Shown here piece after piece: positions 24,682 through 34,036 of a DNA stretch of 64,000 nucleotides (position 1 is the first letter of the stretch; the number at the start of each line of letters is the position of its first letter). The notes below the pieces were generated by a model, which did not search any database, had not been told where the DNA came from, and was given only the letters and a program-made list of their open reading frames with translations. Made by a program: the position numbers and the translations under genes. This DNA is from Actinokineospora diospyrosa (GTDB taxonomy: Bacteria > Actinomycetota > Actinomycetes > Mycobacteriales > Pseudonocardiaceae), in contig NZ_JAMTCO010000012.1 of the NCBI RefSeq assembly GCF_024171925.1, positions 62,001 to 126,000 on the forward strand, written 5' to 3'.

Positions 24682-25383
24682 TCACGGGCAGTCGCGCAGC
24701 ATCGCGGCGGTCAACTGGACGGTCGGGTACCCGGGCAGCTGGTCGATCCGCGAGTAGAGCCGCGTGCAGCCCAGTTCCTGCCCACCGAGGCCGAACACCT
24801 GCGCGTACACCGGTCGCCGCGCGCAATCGGCGCCCGACGCGCAGTCCTGCTGCACCGCGATGACCTCCGGCGAGGTGTCGCCGTCGACGTTGGCCAGGCT
24901 CAGGTAGTTGGCCTCGGAGAAGAACGCCCGCCCCAGCGCGCTCCACTTGTCCGAGCGCCCGGCGACGACCTGACCGGCGGTGCCCTTGTCGCCCGAGCCG
25001 CTCACCAGGCACGCCGACACCGCCCCCGGCGCGCACTGCAGCGACTGGTCGTCCAGGTAGACGCCCAGGTCGCCGACGGCCATCTCGACGACCTGCTGCC
25101 CGCTGGGGCTCTCGATGAACAACCGGCCGGAGACCAGCCCGGAATCGCCCTTGAGGGTGACCACGGTGCCGCCGACCGACGCCGTGCCCAGCGTCCGGCA
25201 CGGCACCCGCCTGCACTCCACGGCGCTGGCCGAGGTGGTGGGGTCGGTGGTCGGACCGGGCGCGGTGTTGGCAGGCGCGGAGCGGACCCGCATGACCGCG
25301 GCGCCGGTGAGCGAGGCGGTGAGCACGAGCCCGCAGATCACCATCGCGAGCACCACCGCGGTCGGGGCGCGCCGACCAGCCAC
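24682..25383 (-). CDS. membrane-anchored or secreted protein of unknown function
   Basis: The 233-residue protein starts at GTG 25383 with GGGGAGG upstream. An N-terminal transmembrane or signal segment (VVLAMVICGLVLTASLTGAAV) is followed by a Thr/Ser/Pro-rich linker and a globular extracellular part. That part has six or more cysteines that could pair (CRRVPC, LQCAP, ACLVS, DCASGADCARR, LGCTR, LRDCP). A FSEANYLSLANVDGDTSPEVI segment resembles an FG-GAP/VCBS-type acidic loop, but I see only one. I do not recognise the family. Confidence 0.75.
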   Translation of the reverse strand: MAGRRAPTAVVLAMVICGLVLTASLTGAAVMRVRSAPANTAPGPTTDPTTSASAVECRRVPCRTLGTASVGGTVVTLKGDSGLVSGRLFIESPSGQQVVEMAVGDLGVYLDDQSLQCAPGAVSACLVSGSGDKGTAGQVVAGRSDKWSALGRAFFSEANYLSLANVDGDTSPEVIAVQQDCASGADCARRPVYAQVFGLGGQELGCTRLYSRIDQLPGYPTVQLTAAMLRDCP

Positions 25384-25514
25384 AACGCACCTCCCCTGGA
25401 CCGACAGCGACGTCAGGGGGAGGGTAGCGGGCAAGTGTGGGGTTGCTCTCGGTTCCCGGCCAACGGGTATCCGTAAACTCCTCCCGAGCGGCGACCAACC
25501 AAGGAGGAACCGGC

Positions 25515-27299
25515 GTGTCCGAGTCGGCCAAGGCGCTGAGCAAGGTTCTCGTGGCCAACCGGGGCGAGATCGCGGTCCGGGTGATCCGGGCCTGCCGGGA
25601 CGCGGGCCTGGGCAGTGTCGCCGTGTACGCCGACCCCGATCGCGACCTGCCGTTCACGCGGCTCGCGGACGAGGCGTTCGCGCTCGGCGGCTCCACCCCC
25701 GGCGAGAGCTACCTGGTGATCGAGAAGGTGCTGGACGCGGCGAAGCGCTCTGGCGCGGACGCGGTGCACCCGGGGTACGGCTTCCTGTCCGAGAACGCCG
25801 AGTTCGCCCAGGCCGTCATCGACGCCGGGCTGACCTGGATCGGGCCGGACCCGCAGGCCATCCGCGACCTGGGCGACAAGGTCACCGCCCGGCACATCGC
25901 GTTGCGCGCGGGCGCGCCGCTGGTGCCCGGCACCAAGGAGCCGGTGTCCGGCGCCGAGGAGATCATCGCCTTCGCCTCCGAGTACGGGCTGCCGGTGGCG
26001 ATCAAGGCCGCGTTCGGCGGTGGTGGGCGTGGCCTGAAGGTCGCCCGCACGCTGGAGGAGATCCCGGAGCTGTTCGACTCGGCGGTGCGCGAGGCGGTCT
26101 CGGCGTTCGGCCGGGGCGAGTGCTTCGTAGAGCGCTACCTGGACAAGCCGCGCCACGTCGAGGCGCAGGTGCTGGCCGACAAGCACGGCAACGTCATCGT
26201 GGTCGGCACCCGGGACTGCTCGCTGCAGCGGCGCCACCAGAAGCTGGTCGAGGAGGCGCCCGCGCCGTTCCTCACCGACGCGCAGCGCGCGGAGATCCAC
26301 GCCTCGGCGAAGGCCATCTGCCGCGAGGCGAAGTACAGCGGCGCTGGCACGGTGGAGTACCTGGTCGGCACCGACGGCACGATCTCGTTCCTCGAGGTCA
26401 ACACCCGGCTGCAGGTCGAGCACCCGGTCTCGGAGGAGACCACCGGGCTGGACCTGGTGCGCGAGCAGTTCCGGATCGCCGCCGGTGAGGCGCTGCGGTT
26501 CACCGAGGACCCGACGCCGCGCGGCCACTCGATCGAGTTCCGGATCAACGGCGAGGACGCGGGGCGGGGCTTCCTGCCCGCGCCGGGCACGGTGACCACG
26601 TGGCGCGCGCCGGACGGCCCCGGCGTGCGGGTCGACTCCGGCGTGGAGTCCGGCACGGTGATCGGCGGGCAGTTCGACTCGATGCTGGCCAAGGTCATCG
26701 TGACCGGCGCGGACCGCGACGAGGCGCTGGCCAGGTCGCGGCGCGCGCTCGACGAGCTGGTGGTCGAGGGCATGGCGACGGTCGTGCCGTTCCACCGCGC
26801 GATCGTGCGCGACCCGGCGTTCATCGGTGACGGCTCGGGCTTCAGCGTGCACACGCGGTGGATCGAGACCGAGTTCGACAACCGGATCGAGCCGTTCGCC
26901 GGTGGCGCGGACGCCGCCGAGGCCGAGGAGCGGCAGAACGTCGTCGTCGAGGTCGGTGGCCGTCGGCTGGAGGTGTCGCTGCCCGCCGGGTTCGCCCTCG
27001 GTGGTGGTGGTGGTGGCGGTGCAGCGGCGGCGAAGGCCAAGCCGCGCAAGCGGGCCGGTGGCAAGGCGGGCGCCGCGGTGTCCGGTGACGCGGTGGCCGC
27101 GCCGATGCAGGGCACGATCGTGAAGATCGCCGTGGAAGACGGGCAGACCGTCGCGCAGGGCGAGCTGATCGTGGTGCTCGAGGCGATGAAGATGGAGAAC
27201 CCGGTCACCGCGCACAAGTCGGGCACGGTCACCAGCCTCGGCGTCACCGCGGGTGAGACGGTCACCACCGGATCGGTCATCTGCGAGATCAAGGACTGA
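25515..27299 (+). CDS. accA3: acyl-CoA carboxylase alpha subunit (biotin carboxylase plus BCCP)
   Basis: The 594-residue protein carboxylates its own biotin with ATP and bicarbonate and passes the carboxyl group to AccD-type subunits. The biotin carboxylase domain (about 10-455) starts [20 protein letters not shown] and includes the ATP-grasp loop [12 protein letters not shown] and [14 protein letters not shown] Gly- and Ala-rich linker leads to the BCCP domain with the biotinyl lysine in [17 protein letters not shown] precedes GTG 25515. It matches Rv3285. BirA, AccD5 and AccE5 encoded in this window are its likely partners. Confidence 0.96.
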   Translation: MSESAKALSKVLVANRGEIAVRVIRACRDAGLGSVAVYADPDRDLPFTRLADEAFALGGSTPGESYLVIEKVLDAAKRSGADAVHPGYGFLSENAEFAQAVIDAGLTWIGPDPQAIRDLGDKVTARHIALRAGAPLVPGTKEPVSGAEEIIAFASEYGLPVAIKAAFGGGGRGLKVARTLEEIPELFDSAVREAVSAFGRGECFVERYLDKPRHVEAQVLADKHGNVIVVGTRDCSLQRRHQKLVEEAPAPFLTDAQRAEIHASAKAICREAKYSGAGTVEYLVGTDGTISFLEVNTRLQVEHPVSEETTGLDLVREQFRIAAGEALRFTEDPTPRGHSIEFRINGEDAGRGFLPAPGTVTTWRAPDGPGVRVDSGVESGTVIGGQFDSMLAKVIVTGADRDEALARSRRALDELVVEGMATVVPFHRAIVRDPAFIGDGSGFSVHTRWIETEFDNRIEPFAGGADAAEAEERQNVVVEVGGRRLEVSLPAGFALGGGGGGGAAAAKAKPRKRAGGKAGAAVSGDAVAAPMQGTIVKIAVEDGQTVAQGELIVVLEAMKMENPVTAHKSGTVTSLGVTAGETVTTGSVICEIKD

Positions 27300-27309
27300 C
27301 GGTTTTGCT

Positions 27310-27333
27310 GGGGCTGAGGTTTGTCTCAGCCCC
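27310..27333 (+). terminator. hairpin after accA3
   Basis: GGGGCTGAG and CTCAGCCCC form a perfect 9-base stem with a 6-base loop, 10 bases after the accA3 stop. There is no U-tract, so termination may be partial or factor-dependent. Confidence 0.5.
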
Positions 27334-27351
27334 ACCGGGCCCCTCGTTCCG

Positions 27352-27357
27352 TAGCAT
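27352..27357 (+). promoter_or_regulatory. -10 hexamer TAGCAT of the DUF1707 gene
   Basis: TAGCAT ends 6 bases before GTG 27364, matching the leaderless pattern. Confidence 0.45.
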
Positions 27358-27363
27358 CGTGGT

Positions 27364-27846
27364 GTGGACGAGATCCCCCCGACCGAGTTGCGCATCGGCG
27401 ACGCCGAGCGGGAGGACGCGCTGCGCGCGCTCGGCGAGCACATGAGCGCGGGCCGCCTGACCATCGACGAGTACGGCGACCGCAGCGCGAAGATCACCAC
27501 CGCGCGCACGGCGGGCGAGCTGACCGCCCTGTTCGCCGACCTGCCCGGCCCGAAGCCCGGCGTGCGGATGCCCGCGCCGCCGCCCATGCCCCCTCCGCCC
27601 GCCCAACCGCTGACCTGGGCCGACCGGCCGCTCAACCAGCGCCTGTTCGCCGCCCTGGTACCGGTGTCGGGGGTGGCGGGGGTGGTGCTGTTCCTGTTCG
27701 TGCTGCACTTCTGGCCCGTGCTGCTGCTCCCGGTCGTGGTAACCGCCATCGGCGGCGCCCTGTTCGGCGACGACTGGAAGCGGGCACGAGGTCACCGCTC
27801 GTTCGGCCCTGGCTACCGGCGCCATTACGGCCGTGGGTGGCGCTGA
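27364..27846 (+). CDS. DUF1707 (SHOCT-like) domain membrane protein
   Basis: The 160-residue protein starts with a DUF1707 domain: LRIGDAEREDALRALGEHMS followed by GRLTIDEYGDR, as in many actinobacterial proteins. A Pro-rich linker (about 65-85) and two closely spaced hydrophobic helices (LFAALVPVSGVAGVVLFLFV and the PVLLLPVVVTAIG segment) come next, then a basic tail. The role of DUF1707 is unknown. A membrane-linked regulatory function is often assumed. Confidence 0.85.
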   Translation: MDEIPPTELRIGDAEREDALRALGEHMSAGRLTIDEYGDRSAKITTARTAGELTALFADLPGPKPGVRMPAPPPMPPPPAQPLTWADRPLNQRLFAALVPVSGVAGVVLFLFVLHFWPVLLLPVVVTAIGGALFGDDWKRARGHRSFGPGYRRHYGRGWR

Positions 27847-28140
27847 ACTGTCGCTGTGACGGGTAGCGGTGGCGGGTGGCGCTGGATCTTGCGGGTGACC
27901 GGGTAGCGCTGAACTCTGTGTTGGGTGGCGCGGTGGCGGCTGACCGCGCGGCGGCAAGTCGCGCTGAACTCCGCAGTGGCGGCTGGACCCTGCAACTGGC
28001 GTTGGACTCCGCGGGTGGCTCTGGACTCCGCAGGTGAGCGCTTGATCCCACGACCCAGCGTTGCCCCTCGCCGCCAGCGCTGAGTTCGGCGGACAGGGTG
28101 CTCCACCCGACGCCCCCACCGAACACTTCACCCTCCTGGG
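27847..28140. repeat. irregular short repeats, non-coding
   Basis: About 290 bases hold irregular repeats around GCGCTGAACTCCGC, GCGTTGGACTCCGC and CTCTGGACTCCGC, spaced about 30-60 bases apart. No gene, terminator or RNA is recognisable. Confidence 0.55.
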
Positions 28141-28275
28141 CGACAGAAGTTATCCACATGTGGATCTTCGGGGCCCCGCTTCCAAGATCCACTGTCAGTG
28201 GGGCCTAGTAGACTGGCCCTGGGGCCGCCCCCCGGAGAGGGTGGGGGCTGCGCCCCCGACCCGCACGCGGGGGCA
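28141..28275 (+). repeat. structured interspersed module, copy E
   Basis: This copy is nearly identical to copy C. TTATCCACA lies at 28150-28158, GTGGATCTT and AAGATCCAC arms flank a changed loop, and CCACTGTCAGTGG, TAGTAGACTGG and GGGGGCTGCGCCCCC are all kept. The loop sequence differs from copy C while the arms do not, which supports selection on pairing or on protein binding. Confidence 0.9.
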
Positions 28276-28289
28276 CCGGGGTGAGACGG

Positions 28290-28545
28290 GGTCTTAGGCC
28301 ACCGGAGCGGTAAGCAGAGGATGCGCCGCCGGAGCGGATCGGCAGACCGTGCGCGGGGGCAGCGGAGTTGTGTGGAGTCTTGGGCCACCGCAGCGGTAGG
28401 CGGAGAATGCCCCGCCGCAGCGGTCGACAGGAACCACGCGCGAGGGCAACGGGTGGGGTCTTAGCCACCGGAGCGGTAGGCGGAGGATGCGCCGCCCGGT
28501 GCGGTCGGCAGGGACTACGCACGGGGTTCTTGGGCCACCGGGGTG
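28290..28545 (+). repeat. G-rich tandem array, about three to four units
   Basis: Anchors GCCACCGGAGCGGTA or GCCACCGCAGCGGTA lie at about 28298, 28384 and 28464, with a diverged one at 28534. The units are the same family as the array at 20866-21441. The bases from here to the GNAT promoter are G-rich without clear units and hold no gene that I can support. Confidence 0.88.
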
Positions 28546-28831
28546 GAGGTTCGCGACCTGGGGCCGACCGGCTGGGGGAGCGCAGCTTGGGGATGGGGGT
28601 TGTGCCGCAGGGGGATCGGGGCGTCGATCTGTGGGGCGGGTTTAGCGGAGACGTGGTGGGCGGCAAGGGTTTGGCGATTCTCTGCGGGGTGCGGCAACTG
28701 GCGCTTTCGGTGGGGGTGCGGGGGGCGCGGGGGCGGCCAAAGGGAACGGCAGGGGGAAGGCTGGGCTGCGGTTGGCCCGCGACGGGTGTCTGGGTGGGGG
28801 CGGTTGTTCCGTGGGGCGCGGGGCGGCGCGG

Positions 28832-28837
28832 TAGCGT
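28832..28837 (+). promoter_or_regulatory. -10 hexamer TAGCGT of the GNAT gene
   Basis: TAGCGT ends 7 bases before GTG 28845. Confidence 0.45.
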
Positions 28838-28844
28838 GCTGGCC

Positions 28845-29393
28845 GTGGAGCCGGTGGAGATCAATGCGGGTGGGTACTACCTGCGGGCGCTGCGCAACGA
28901 TGCTCGGTTCGATGATCGGCCGCGGATCTTGGAGGGGTTCACCGATCCGGAGTTCGTGCGGTGGTTGCCGCACATCCGGGTCGTTGACCTGGCGGGGGCC
29001 GGGGACTACATCGCCAGGCGGGAGGCCGATTGGTTGGCCGATCGGCGGTACTCGTGGGCGGTGGCCGACCCGGTGACCGGGGTGATGCTCGGGGAGGTCC
29101 TGCTCAAGGAGGTCGACCTCGACGCGGGTACCGCCGAGGCCGGGGTGTGGGCCCATCCCGACGCGCGGGGTAAGGGGGTGACCACGCAGGCTTTGGCGGC
29201 TGTGCTGCGGTTCGCGTTCGGCGGGTTGGGGCTCAAGGAGATCACTTACCAGCATTCCCGCGGCAACGAAGCCTCCGGGCGGGTGGCCGCGAAGTTGGGC
29301 TTCTCCACGCTGCGTGACCACGGGTTGGCCCTTCCCCCGGACATGGTCGTCCTGGTGGCGCGTAACGCCCCGGGTGCGCCGGTCGTTGGATAG
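28845..29393 (+). CDS. GNAT family N-acetyltransferase
   Basis: The 182-residue protein is of the RimJ/RimL-like branch. Its last 90 residues carry the acetyl-CoA binding pattern GVWAHPDARGKGVTTQALAA and the following EITYQHSRGNEASGRVAAKLGF, where Asn and the A-x-K-x-G-F motif are conserved. The acceptor is not predictable and could be a protein N-terminus or a small molecule. GTG 28845 was chosen from the adjacent -10 hexamer and because the frame upstream runs through repeat DNA. Confidence 0.88.
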   Translation: MEPVEINAGGYYLRALRNDARFDDRPRILEGFTDPEFVRWLPHIRVVDLAGAGDYIARREADWLADRRYSWAVADPVTGVMLGEVLLKEVDLDAGTAEAGVWAHPDARGKGVTTQALAAVLRFAFGGLGLKEITYQHSRGNEASGRVAAKLGFSTLRDHGLALPPDMVVLVARNAPGAPVVG

Positions 29394-29542
29394 ACCGTGG
29401 GTAGCTCGCCGGGAACGGAACCCAGCCGATCCGGTGCACGTCTACGAAAGCACAGGGGAATGGTCGCAACCGATCGTGACGGCTCGATAGAGTTAGTGCA
29501 CCACAGGTAGTGACGGGGATCCGGCAACAGGTGTGGGAGGCG

Positions 29543-29944
29543 ATGGTGCCACCAGGACACGGCGGGCACGGGGGCAGCGGGCACGGGCACGGCGGGGGAC
29601 ACGGCCGTGACCAGCGGACGGACCTGCTGGACATCACCCCGGAGGCGGTTCCCGCGCTGCGCTCGGCCTTCGCCGACGCGAAGGCGCGGGTGGACCGGCA
29701 GCTGGAGCTGGGCGAGACCGGCCTGCGGGTCGACTCGTGGGCGAAGGACCCGGTGAGCCTCGACGCCGCGGGTGGGGTCAACCGGCTGACCGTCGACAGC
29801 GAGCGCGCGGCGTTGGACGCCCTGCGCGCCTACAGCGCCCAGCTCGACACCGCGGTGCACACCCTCGACCGCGTGGCCGCGCAGTACCGGCTGCTCGAAG
29901 AGGACAACGCCGCGACCGTGACGCAGCAGGGCACCGGCGGCTGA
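29543..29944 (+). CDS. PE-like type VII secretion protein
   Basis: The 133-residue protein starts with a Gly/His-rich leader and continues as two helices. Near the C-terminus it carries the T7SS signal YxxxD/E as YRLLE (about residues 115-119). It is followed at once by a PPE-like gene and an EspG gene, so it is probably the PE partner of that PPE. GGGAGG precedes ATG 29543, and GTG 29546 is equally possible. The leader is unusual: His and Gly alternate in a way that might bind metal. Confidence 0.7.
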   Translation: MVPPGHGGHGGSGHGHGGGHGRDQRTDLLDITPEAVPALRSAFADAKARVDRQLELGETGLRVDSWAKDPVSLDAAGGVNRLTVDSERAALDALRAYSAQLDTAVHTLDRVAAQYRLLEEDNAATVTQQGTGG

Positions 29945-29958
29945 GGAGGGGACGAGCG

Positions 29959-31311
29959 ATGACCGATCAGTCGAACGCGGCGCGGCGCTGGCGCGGGTAC
30001 AGCCACAAGGAGCTGTACCTGATGCTGCACGACGGCCCCGGGGCGCAGGCCTCCGCCGAGCCGTCGCGGCGGTGGACCGAGTTGACCGCCACGCTGCACG
30101 AGGTCGGCCACGACCTGGCTGCGGGGCTGGACGGGTCGACCGCGGTGTGGGCCGGTCGGGCGGCCGGGGCGGCGAAGGACCGGTTGGGCGCGCTGGTGTC
30201 GTGGGCGCGGACCGCGGCGGACGAGTCAGCCGCGATGCGCGTGGCCGTGGAGAACCAGGGCGACTACATCGCGACCGCGCGCGCCGAGATGCCCGCACCC
30301 GAGGGCGAGTCGACGGCGGCGCCGGATCCGGCTTTGGCGCCCGCGATGCAGATCGCCGCGGTGCAGAACGACTCCGAGGCCGTCGAGGCGGCCCGCTCGG
30401 CTGGCGCGCAGAAGGCCTTCGAGGTCATGGCGGCCTACGAGCTCAGCACCAAGACGAACCTGGACGCTCGGCGCGGTTTCCCGCGTCCGGCCGACCTGCT
30501 GGGCAGCGACTCGCACGACCAGCGCCACCGCGGTGACGGCATCGGCCAGTCCTCGCAGACCTCTTTGGCGGGTGCGGTGTCCGCGCCGCCCGCGGGTGCG
30601 CAGGAGCAGTACCGGCCGCCCAACTACCACGCTCCCCACGGCCCCACTGGTGGTGGCCATTCGGACAACCCCCGCTGGGGTGGCAGCGGCGGCGGTCAGG
30701 GCATCGGCGTCTCGGCGGCCGCCCTGGGCGACGCCCCGGAGATCGTGCGCAGGCCGGTCGTGGCGCCGGGGATGTTCAGCGGTGCCGCCCCGATGGCGCC
30801 GGAGGGCTCGGTCATCGGCCTCGGCTCGTCCGGTCGGTCCGGAGGGTCGGACGAGGAGCGGGTGAACTCGCGCGGCGGTGCGGGCGGGACGTCGTCGCGG
30901 CTGCTGGGTGGCGGTGGGAACGGCCTCAGCGGCCCGATGTCGGGGACCGCGATCGGCGCGGACGGGTCGTCCTCCGGGGCGACCGGGCAGGGGCTGGCGG
31001 CCTCGGGGGCGAACGCGGCGGCGACGCCGATGGCCCCGACCGGCGCGGGCGCGGCGGGTGGCGGTGCCCCGATGGGCGGCAACGACAAGCTCGCGATGCG
31101 CAGGCTTGGCGCCGAGACGCTGGGGTCCAGCCAGTGGTTCGACAACACCGAGTCCAACACCAACAACAACTCGACCACCTCGTCGTCCTCGTCGAGCCGC
31201 ACCCTCGGTGGCCGCAGGCGCGACCTGGCGCGCGAGGAGGAGCCGGTCACCGAGTCGGTCACCCTCTACGGCGAGGACCACAACCTCCCGCCCGGCGTGA
31301 TCGGCGGCTGA
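29959..31311 (+). CDS. PPE-like exported protein
   Basis: The 450-residue protein has an N-terminal helical domain of about 170 residues (WRGYSHKELYLMLHDGPG, then WTELTATLHEVGHDL) that resembles PPE proteins. A long Gly/Ser/Ala-rich region follows, and it ends in a Ser/Asn tract and an acidic-basic C-terminus. The PPE tripeptide itself is not kept. GAGGGGA lies before ATG 29959, 14 bases after the PE-like gene. Export by an ESX-type system is inferred from its neighbours, and the function of the low-complexity tail is unknown. Confidence 0.75.
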   Translation: MTDQSNAARRWRGYSHKELYLMLHDGPGAQASAEPSRRWTELTATLHEVGHDLAAGLDGSTAVWAGRAAGAAKDRLGALVSWARTAADESAAMRVAVENQGDYIATARAEMPAPEGESTAAPDPALAPAMQIAAVQNDSEAVEAARSAGAQKAFEVMAAYELSTKTNLDARRGFPRPADLLGSDSHDQRHRGDGIGQSSQTSLAGAVSAPPAGAQEQYRPPNYHAPHGPTGGGHSDNPRWGGSGGGQGIGVSAAALGDAPEIVRRPVVAPGMFSGAAPMAPEGSVIGLGSSGRSGGSDEERVNSRGGAGGTSSRLLGGGGNGLSGPMSGTAIGADGSSSGATGQGLAASGANAAATPMAPTGAGAAGGGAPMGGNDKLAMRRLGAETLGSSQWFDNTESNTNNNSTTSSSSSSRTLGGRRRDLAREEEPVTESVTLYGEDHNLPPGVIGG

Positions 31312-31314
31312 GCC

Positions 31315-32058
31315 GTGACCGCCGTGACGGTCACGGCGCTGGAGTTCGACGTCCTCACCGAGCACTTGGGCGTCGAGCCGGTGCCGCTGGTGCTGGAGGT
31401 GCCCTCACCGGGGCGCACCGACACCGAGCGGGCTGACCTGGTGGACCGGGCCTGGAGCGGGTTGGCCGAGCGCGGACTCGGCAGGCCCGGGCGGGTCGAC
31501 CCGCTGCTGGAGTCGTTGCTGTCGCTGCTCGACCGGCCGGAGCGCGAGGTCGACGGTCGCTTGTGGACAGAAGGTCCGGTGCGGGTGCTGGCTGCGGCGC
31601 GCGCGGATCGCGCTGTGCTGGCGACGATGACCGAGGACACGATCACCCTGTGCGCCGCGGACGCCACGGGTCTGCCCCGGCACGCGCTGTCCGTGCTGCC
31701 CCCGGTCGCGCCCGGCCCCGGCCGGTCGGTCACGGTGCCGACGGTGGACTTCGAGGCCGCCGCACCGGATCCGCTCGCCTCCGGGCTGCGGGCGCGCGGG
31801 GTGCGCGCGGACGACGCGAGCACGCTGGCGGAGATGATCACCCCGCTGCGCGCCCACGGCCAGTTCGGCGCCGCGGTGCGCGACCGCTGGGGCAGGCGGC
31901 ACCGGGCCGACCGGGTGGTCAGCTACTTCGACACCGCGCACGGCCGCTACCTGCAGACCCGCACCACCACCGACACCGGCGAGGCGTGGACCACCATCTC
32001 CCCCACCGACACCCGGCGCCTGCACCACCACGTCGCCGCTCTGCTGCCGAGCGGCTGA
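31315..32058 (+). CDS. espG: EspG-family type VII secretion chaperone
   Basis: The 247-residue cytoplasmic protein follows the PPE-like gene by 3 bases. EspG proteins bind the tip of PE-PPE dimers and hand them to the ESX machinery. The N-terminal VTALEFDVLTEHLGV and C-terminal DRVVSYFDTAHGRYLQTRT segments match the family, and length is normal. It probably serves only the two upstream genes. Its 3' end meets the convergent glpD gene with a 1-base gap. Confidence 0.85.
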   Translation: MTAVTVTALEFDVLTEHLGVEPVPLVLEVPSPGRTDTERADLVDRAWSGLAERGLGRPGRVDPLLESLLSLLDRPEREVDGRLWTEGPVRVLAAARADRAVLATMTEDTITLCAADATGLPRHALSVLPPVAPGPGRSVTVPTVDFEAAAPDPLASGLRARGVRADDASTLAEMITPLRAHGQFGAAVRDRWGRRHRADRVVSYFDTAHGRYLQTRTTTDTGEAWTTISPTDTRRLHHHVAALLPSG

Positions 32059-32059
32059 C

Positions 32060-33826
32060 TCAGGCGATCGGCTCCGCGAGGTGGCGCCGGGGTTCCGGGG
32101 CACCGGCGCGGACGCTGTCGGCGGCGGTGTCGTCCGGTTTCGTCTGCGAGTCCCGCTCGGCGTCGACGCGGGCTTGGTAGACCGAGATCTCCCAGTCGAC
32201 CTGCTCCTCGTCCCAGCCGAGCACCGGGGCCATCAACCGGGCGACCTGGCGGGCGCAGCCGACCCCTCGGTGGGGGTACTCGATGGCGATCCGGGTGCGC
32301 CTGGTGAGGACGTCTTCCAGGTGCAGAGCCCCTTCCGCCGCCGCGGCGTAAACGACCTCGACCTGGAGGTAGTCGGCGGCGTTGTCGATGGGTTTGAGGA
32401 GCTCCGGGCGGTTTGCCGCGCAGGCGAGGACTTCGTGCAAGAGGGAGCCGTAACGGTCGAGCAGGTGGCGGACCCGGTAAGGGTGTAGGGACCATTTGGT
32501 GGCTAGTAGATCTGCCTGGTTGACCAAGGCGTGATAGCCGTCGGCGCCCAATAGCGGGACCTGGTCGGTAATGGAGGGTTGCAGCCTGCCGGGAAGGTCT
32601 ACCGCTGCTGTGTTTACCGCGTCCGCCGCCATTACCCGATAAGTCGTGTATTTGCCGCCGGCGATGGCGACAAGACCGGGGGCGACACGGGCGACGGCGT
32701 GTTCGCGGGAGAGTTTCGAGGTTTCCTCACTCTCGCCCGCCAACAACGGCCGCAGACCGGCGTAGACGCCTTCGATGTCGGCGTGGGTCAGCGGGGTCGC
32801 CAGGACCGAGTTGACGTGTTCGAGCAGGTAGTCGATGTCGTGCTCGGTGGCGGCGGGGTGGGCCAGGTCGAGGTTCCAGTCGGTGTCGGTGGTGCCGATG
32901 ATCCAGTGGTTGCGCCACGGGATGACGAACAGCACCGACTTCTCCGTGCGCAGGATCAGACCGGTCTCGGCGACGATCCGGTCGCGCGGGACGACGATGT
33001 GCACGCCCTTGCTGGCCCGGACCCGGAAGCGGCCCCGGCTGCCGGAGGCGCGCTGGAGCTCGTCGGTCCACACGCCGGTGCAGTTGATGACCACGTCGGC
33101 GCGGATGTCGAGTTCGGCGCCGTCCTCGACGTCGCGCACGCGCACGCCGCTGACCCGGTCCGCCTCGCGGCGGAAGCCGACCACCTGGGTCGAGGTGCGC
33201 ACGACCGCGCCGTAGTGGGCCGCGGTGCGCGCGACGGTGGCGGTGTGGCGGGCGTCGTCGGCTTGGGCGTCGTAGTAGCGGATCGCGCCGATGAGGGAGC
33301 CGCGGCGCAGGGCGGGGGCCATCCGCAGCGCGCCCGCGCGGGTCAGGTGCTTCTGGCCGGGGACCGAGCGGGCGCCGCCCATGGTGTCGTAGAGGAGCAG
33401 ACCGGCGGCGGTGTACGGGCGTTCCCAGAGCCTGCGGGTGAGCGGGTAGAGGAAGCTGACCGGCTTCACCAGGTGCGGAGCCAACCGGGTGAGCATCAGC
33501 TCCCGCTCGCGCAGGGCCTCGCGGACCAGGCCGAACTCCAACTGCTCCAGGTAGCGCAGCCCGCCGTGGAACAGCTTGCTGGAGCGGCTGGACGTGCCGG
33601 AGGCGAGGTCGCGCGCCTCGACGAGGGCGACCCGCAGGCCCCGGGTCGCGGCGTCGAGCGCGACGCCCGCGCCGACCACGCCACCGCCGACCACGACGAC
33701 GTCGAACGCCTCGGCGCCCAGGCGCTGCCAGGCGAGCGCGCGCTCGGCTGGCCCGAGCCTGCCGCCGGGCGTCCGGCTGTCCGAAGTGGACGATGAGATC
33801 GGGTCGGTGGGCTTGCCGCTGGCCAT
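32060..33826 (-). CDS. glpD: FAD-dependent glycerol-3-phosphate dehydrogenase
   Basis: The 588-residue enzyme oxidises glycerol-3-phosphate to dihydroxyacetone phosphate at the membrane and passes electrons to quinone. The FAD-binding motif VVVGGGVVGAGVALDAATRG is followed by SGTSSRSSKLFHGGLRYLEQ. IIGTTDTDW and the C-terminal DUF/DAO_C region are also present. ATG 33826 has GGGAGGCG upstream, and the matching -10 lies at 33870-33875. It is divergent from glpFK and corresponds to Rv3302c (glpD2). Confidence 0.95.
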   Translation of the reverse strand: MASGKPTDPISSSTSDSRTPGGRLGPAERALAWQRLGAEAFDVVVVGGGVVGAGVALDAATRGLRVALVEARDLASGTSSRSSKLFHGGLRYLEQLEFGLVREALRERELMLTRLAPHLVKPVSFLYPLTRRLWERPYTAAGLLLYDTMGGARSVPGQKHLTRAGALRMAPALRRGSLIGAIRYYDAQADDARHTATVARTAAHYGAVVRTSTQVVGFRREADRVSGVRVRDVEDGAELDIRADVVINCTGVWTDELQRASGSRGRFRVRASKGVHIVVPRDRIVAETGLILRTEKSVLFVIPWRNHWIIGTTDTDWNLDLAHPAATEHDIDYLLEHVNSVLATPLTHADIEGVYAGLRPLLAGESEETSKLSREHAVARVAPGLVAIAGGKYTTYRVMAADAVNTAAVDLPGRLQPSITDQVPLLGADGYHALVNQADLLATKWSLHPYRVRHLLDRYGSLLHEVLACAANRPELLKPIDNAADYLQVEVVYAAAAEGALHLEDVLTRRTRIAIEYPHRGVGCARQVARLMAPVLGWDEEQVDWEISVYQARVDAERDSQTKPDDTAADSVRAGAPEPRRHLAEPIA

Positions 33827-33869
33827 GATCGCCTCCCAGCGCGGGCCGAGGGGTCGTTCGACCTGCACC

Positions 33870-33875
33870 ACGCTA
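33870..33875 (-). promoter_or_regulatory. -10 hexamer TAGCGT of glpD
   Basis: On the minus strand TAGCGT lies about 43 bases before ATG 33826. The predicted leader of about 35 bases contains GGGAGGCG, so this gene has a normal leader. Confidence 0.45.
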
Positions 33876-34036
33876 CCCGCCCCGGGCCGGTTGAGCAGTC
33901 AACCCGTGGACAGTCGAGCGAACCGGGGGTAACGTCCGATCTCACTCAGGGTGGGCACCGCCGCCACGTCCCCGTCCCCGACCGTCCCCCGAACCGGCCG
34001 CGCCTACCTCGCCACCGGCAGTGCGAGGGAGTCTCC

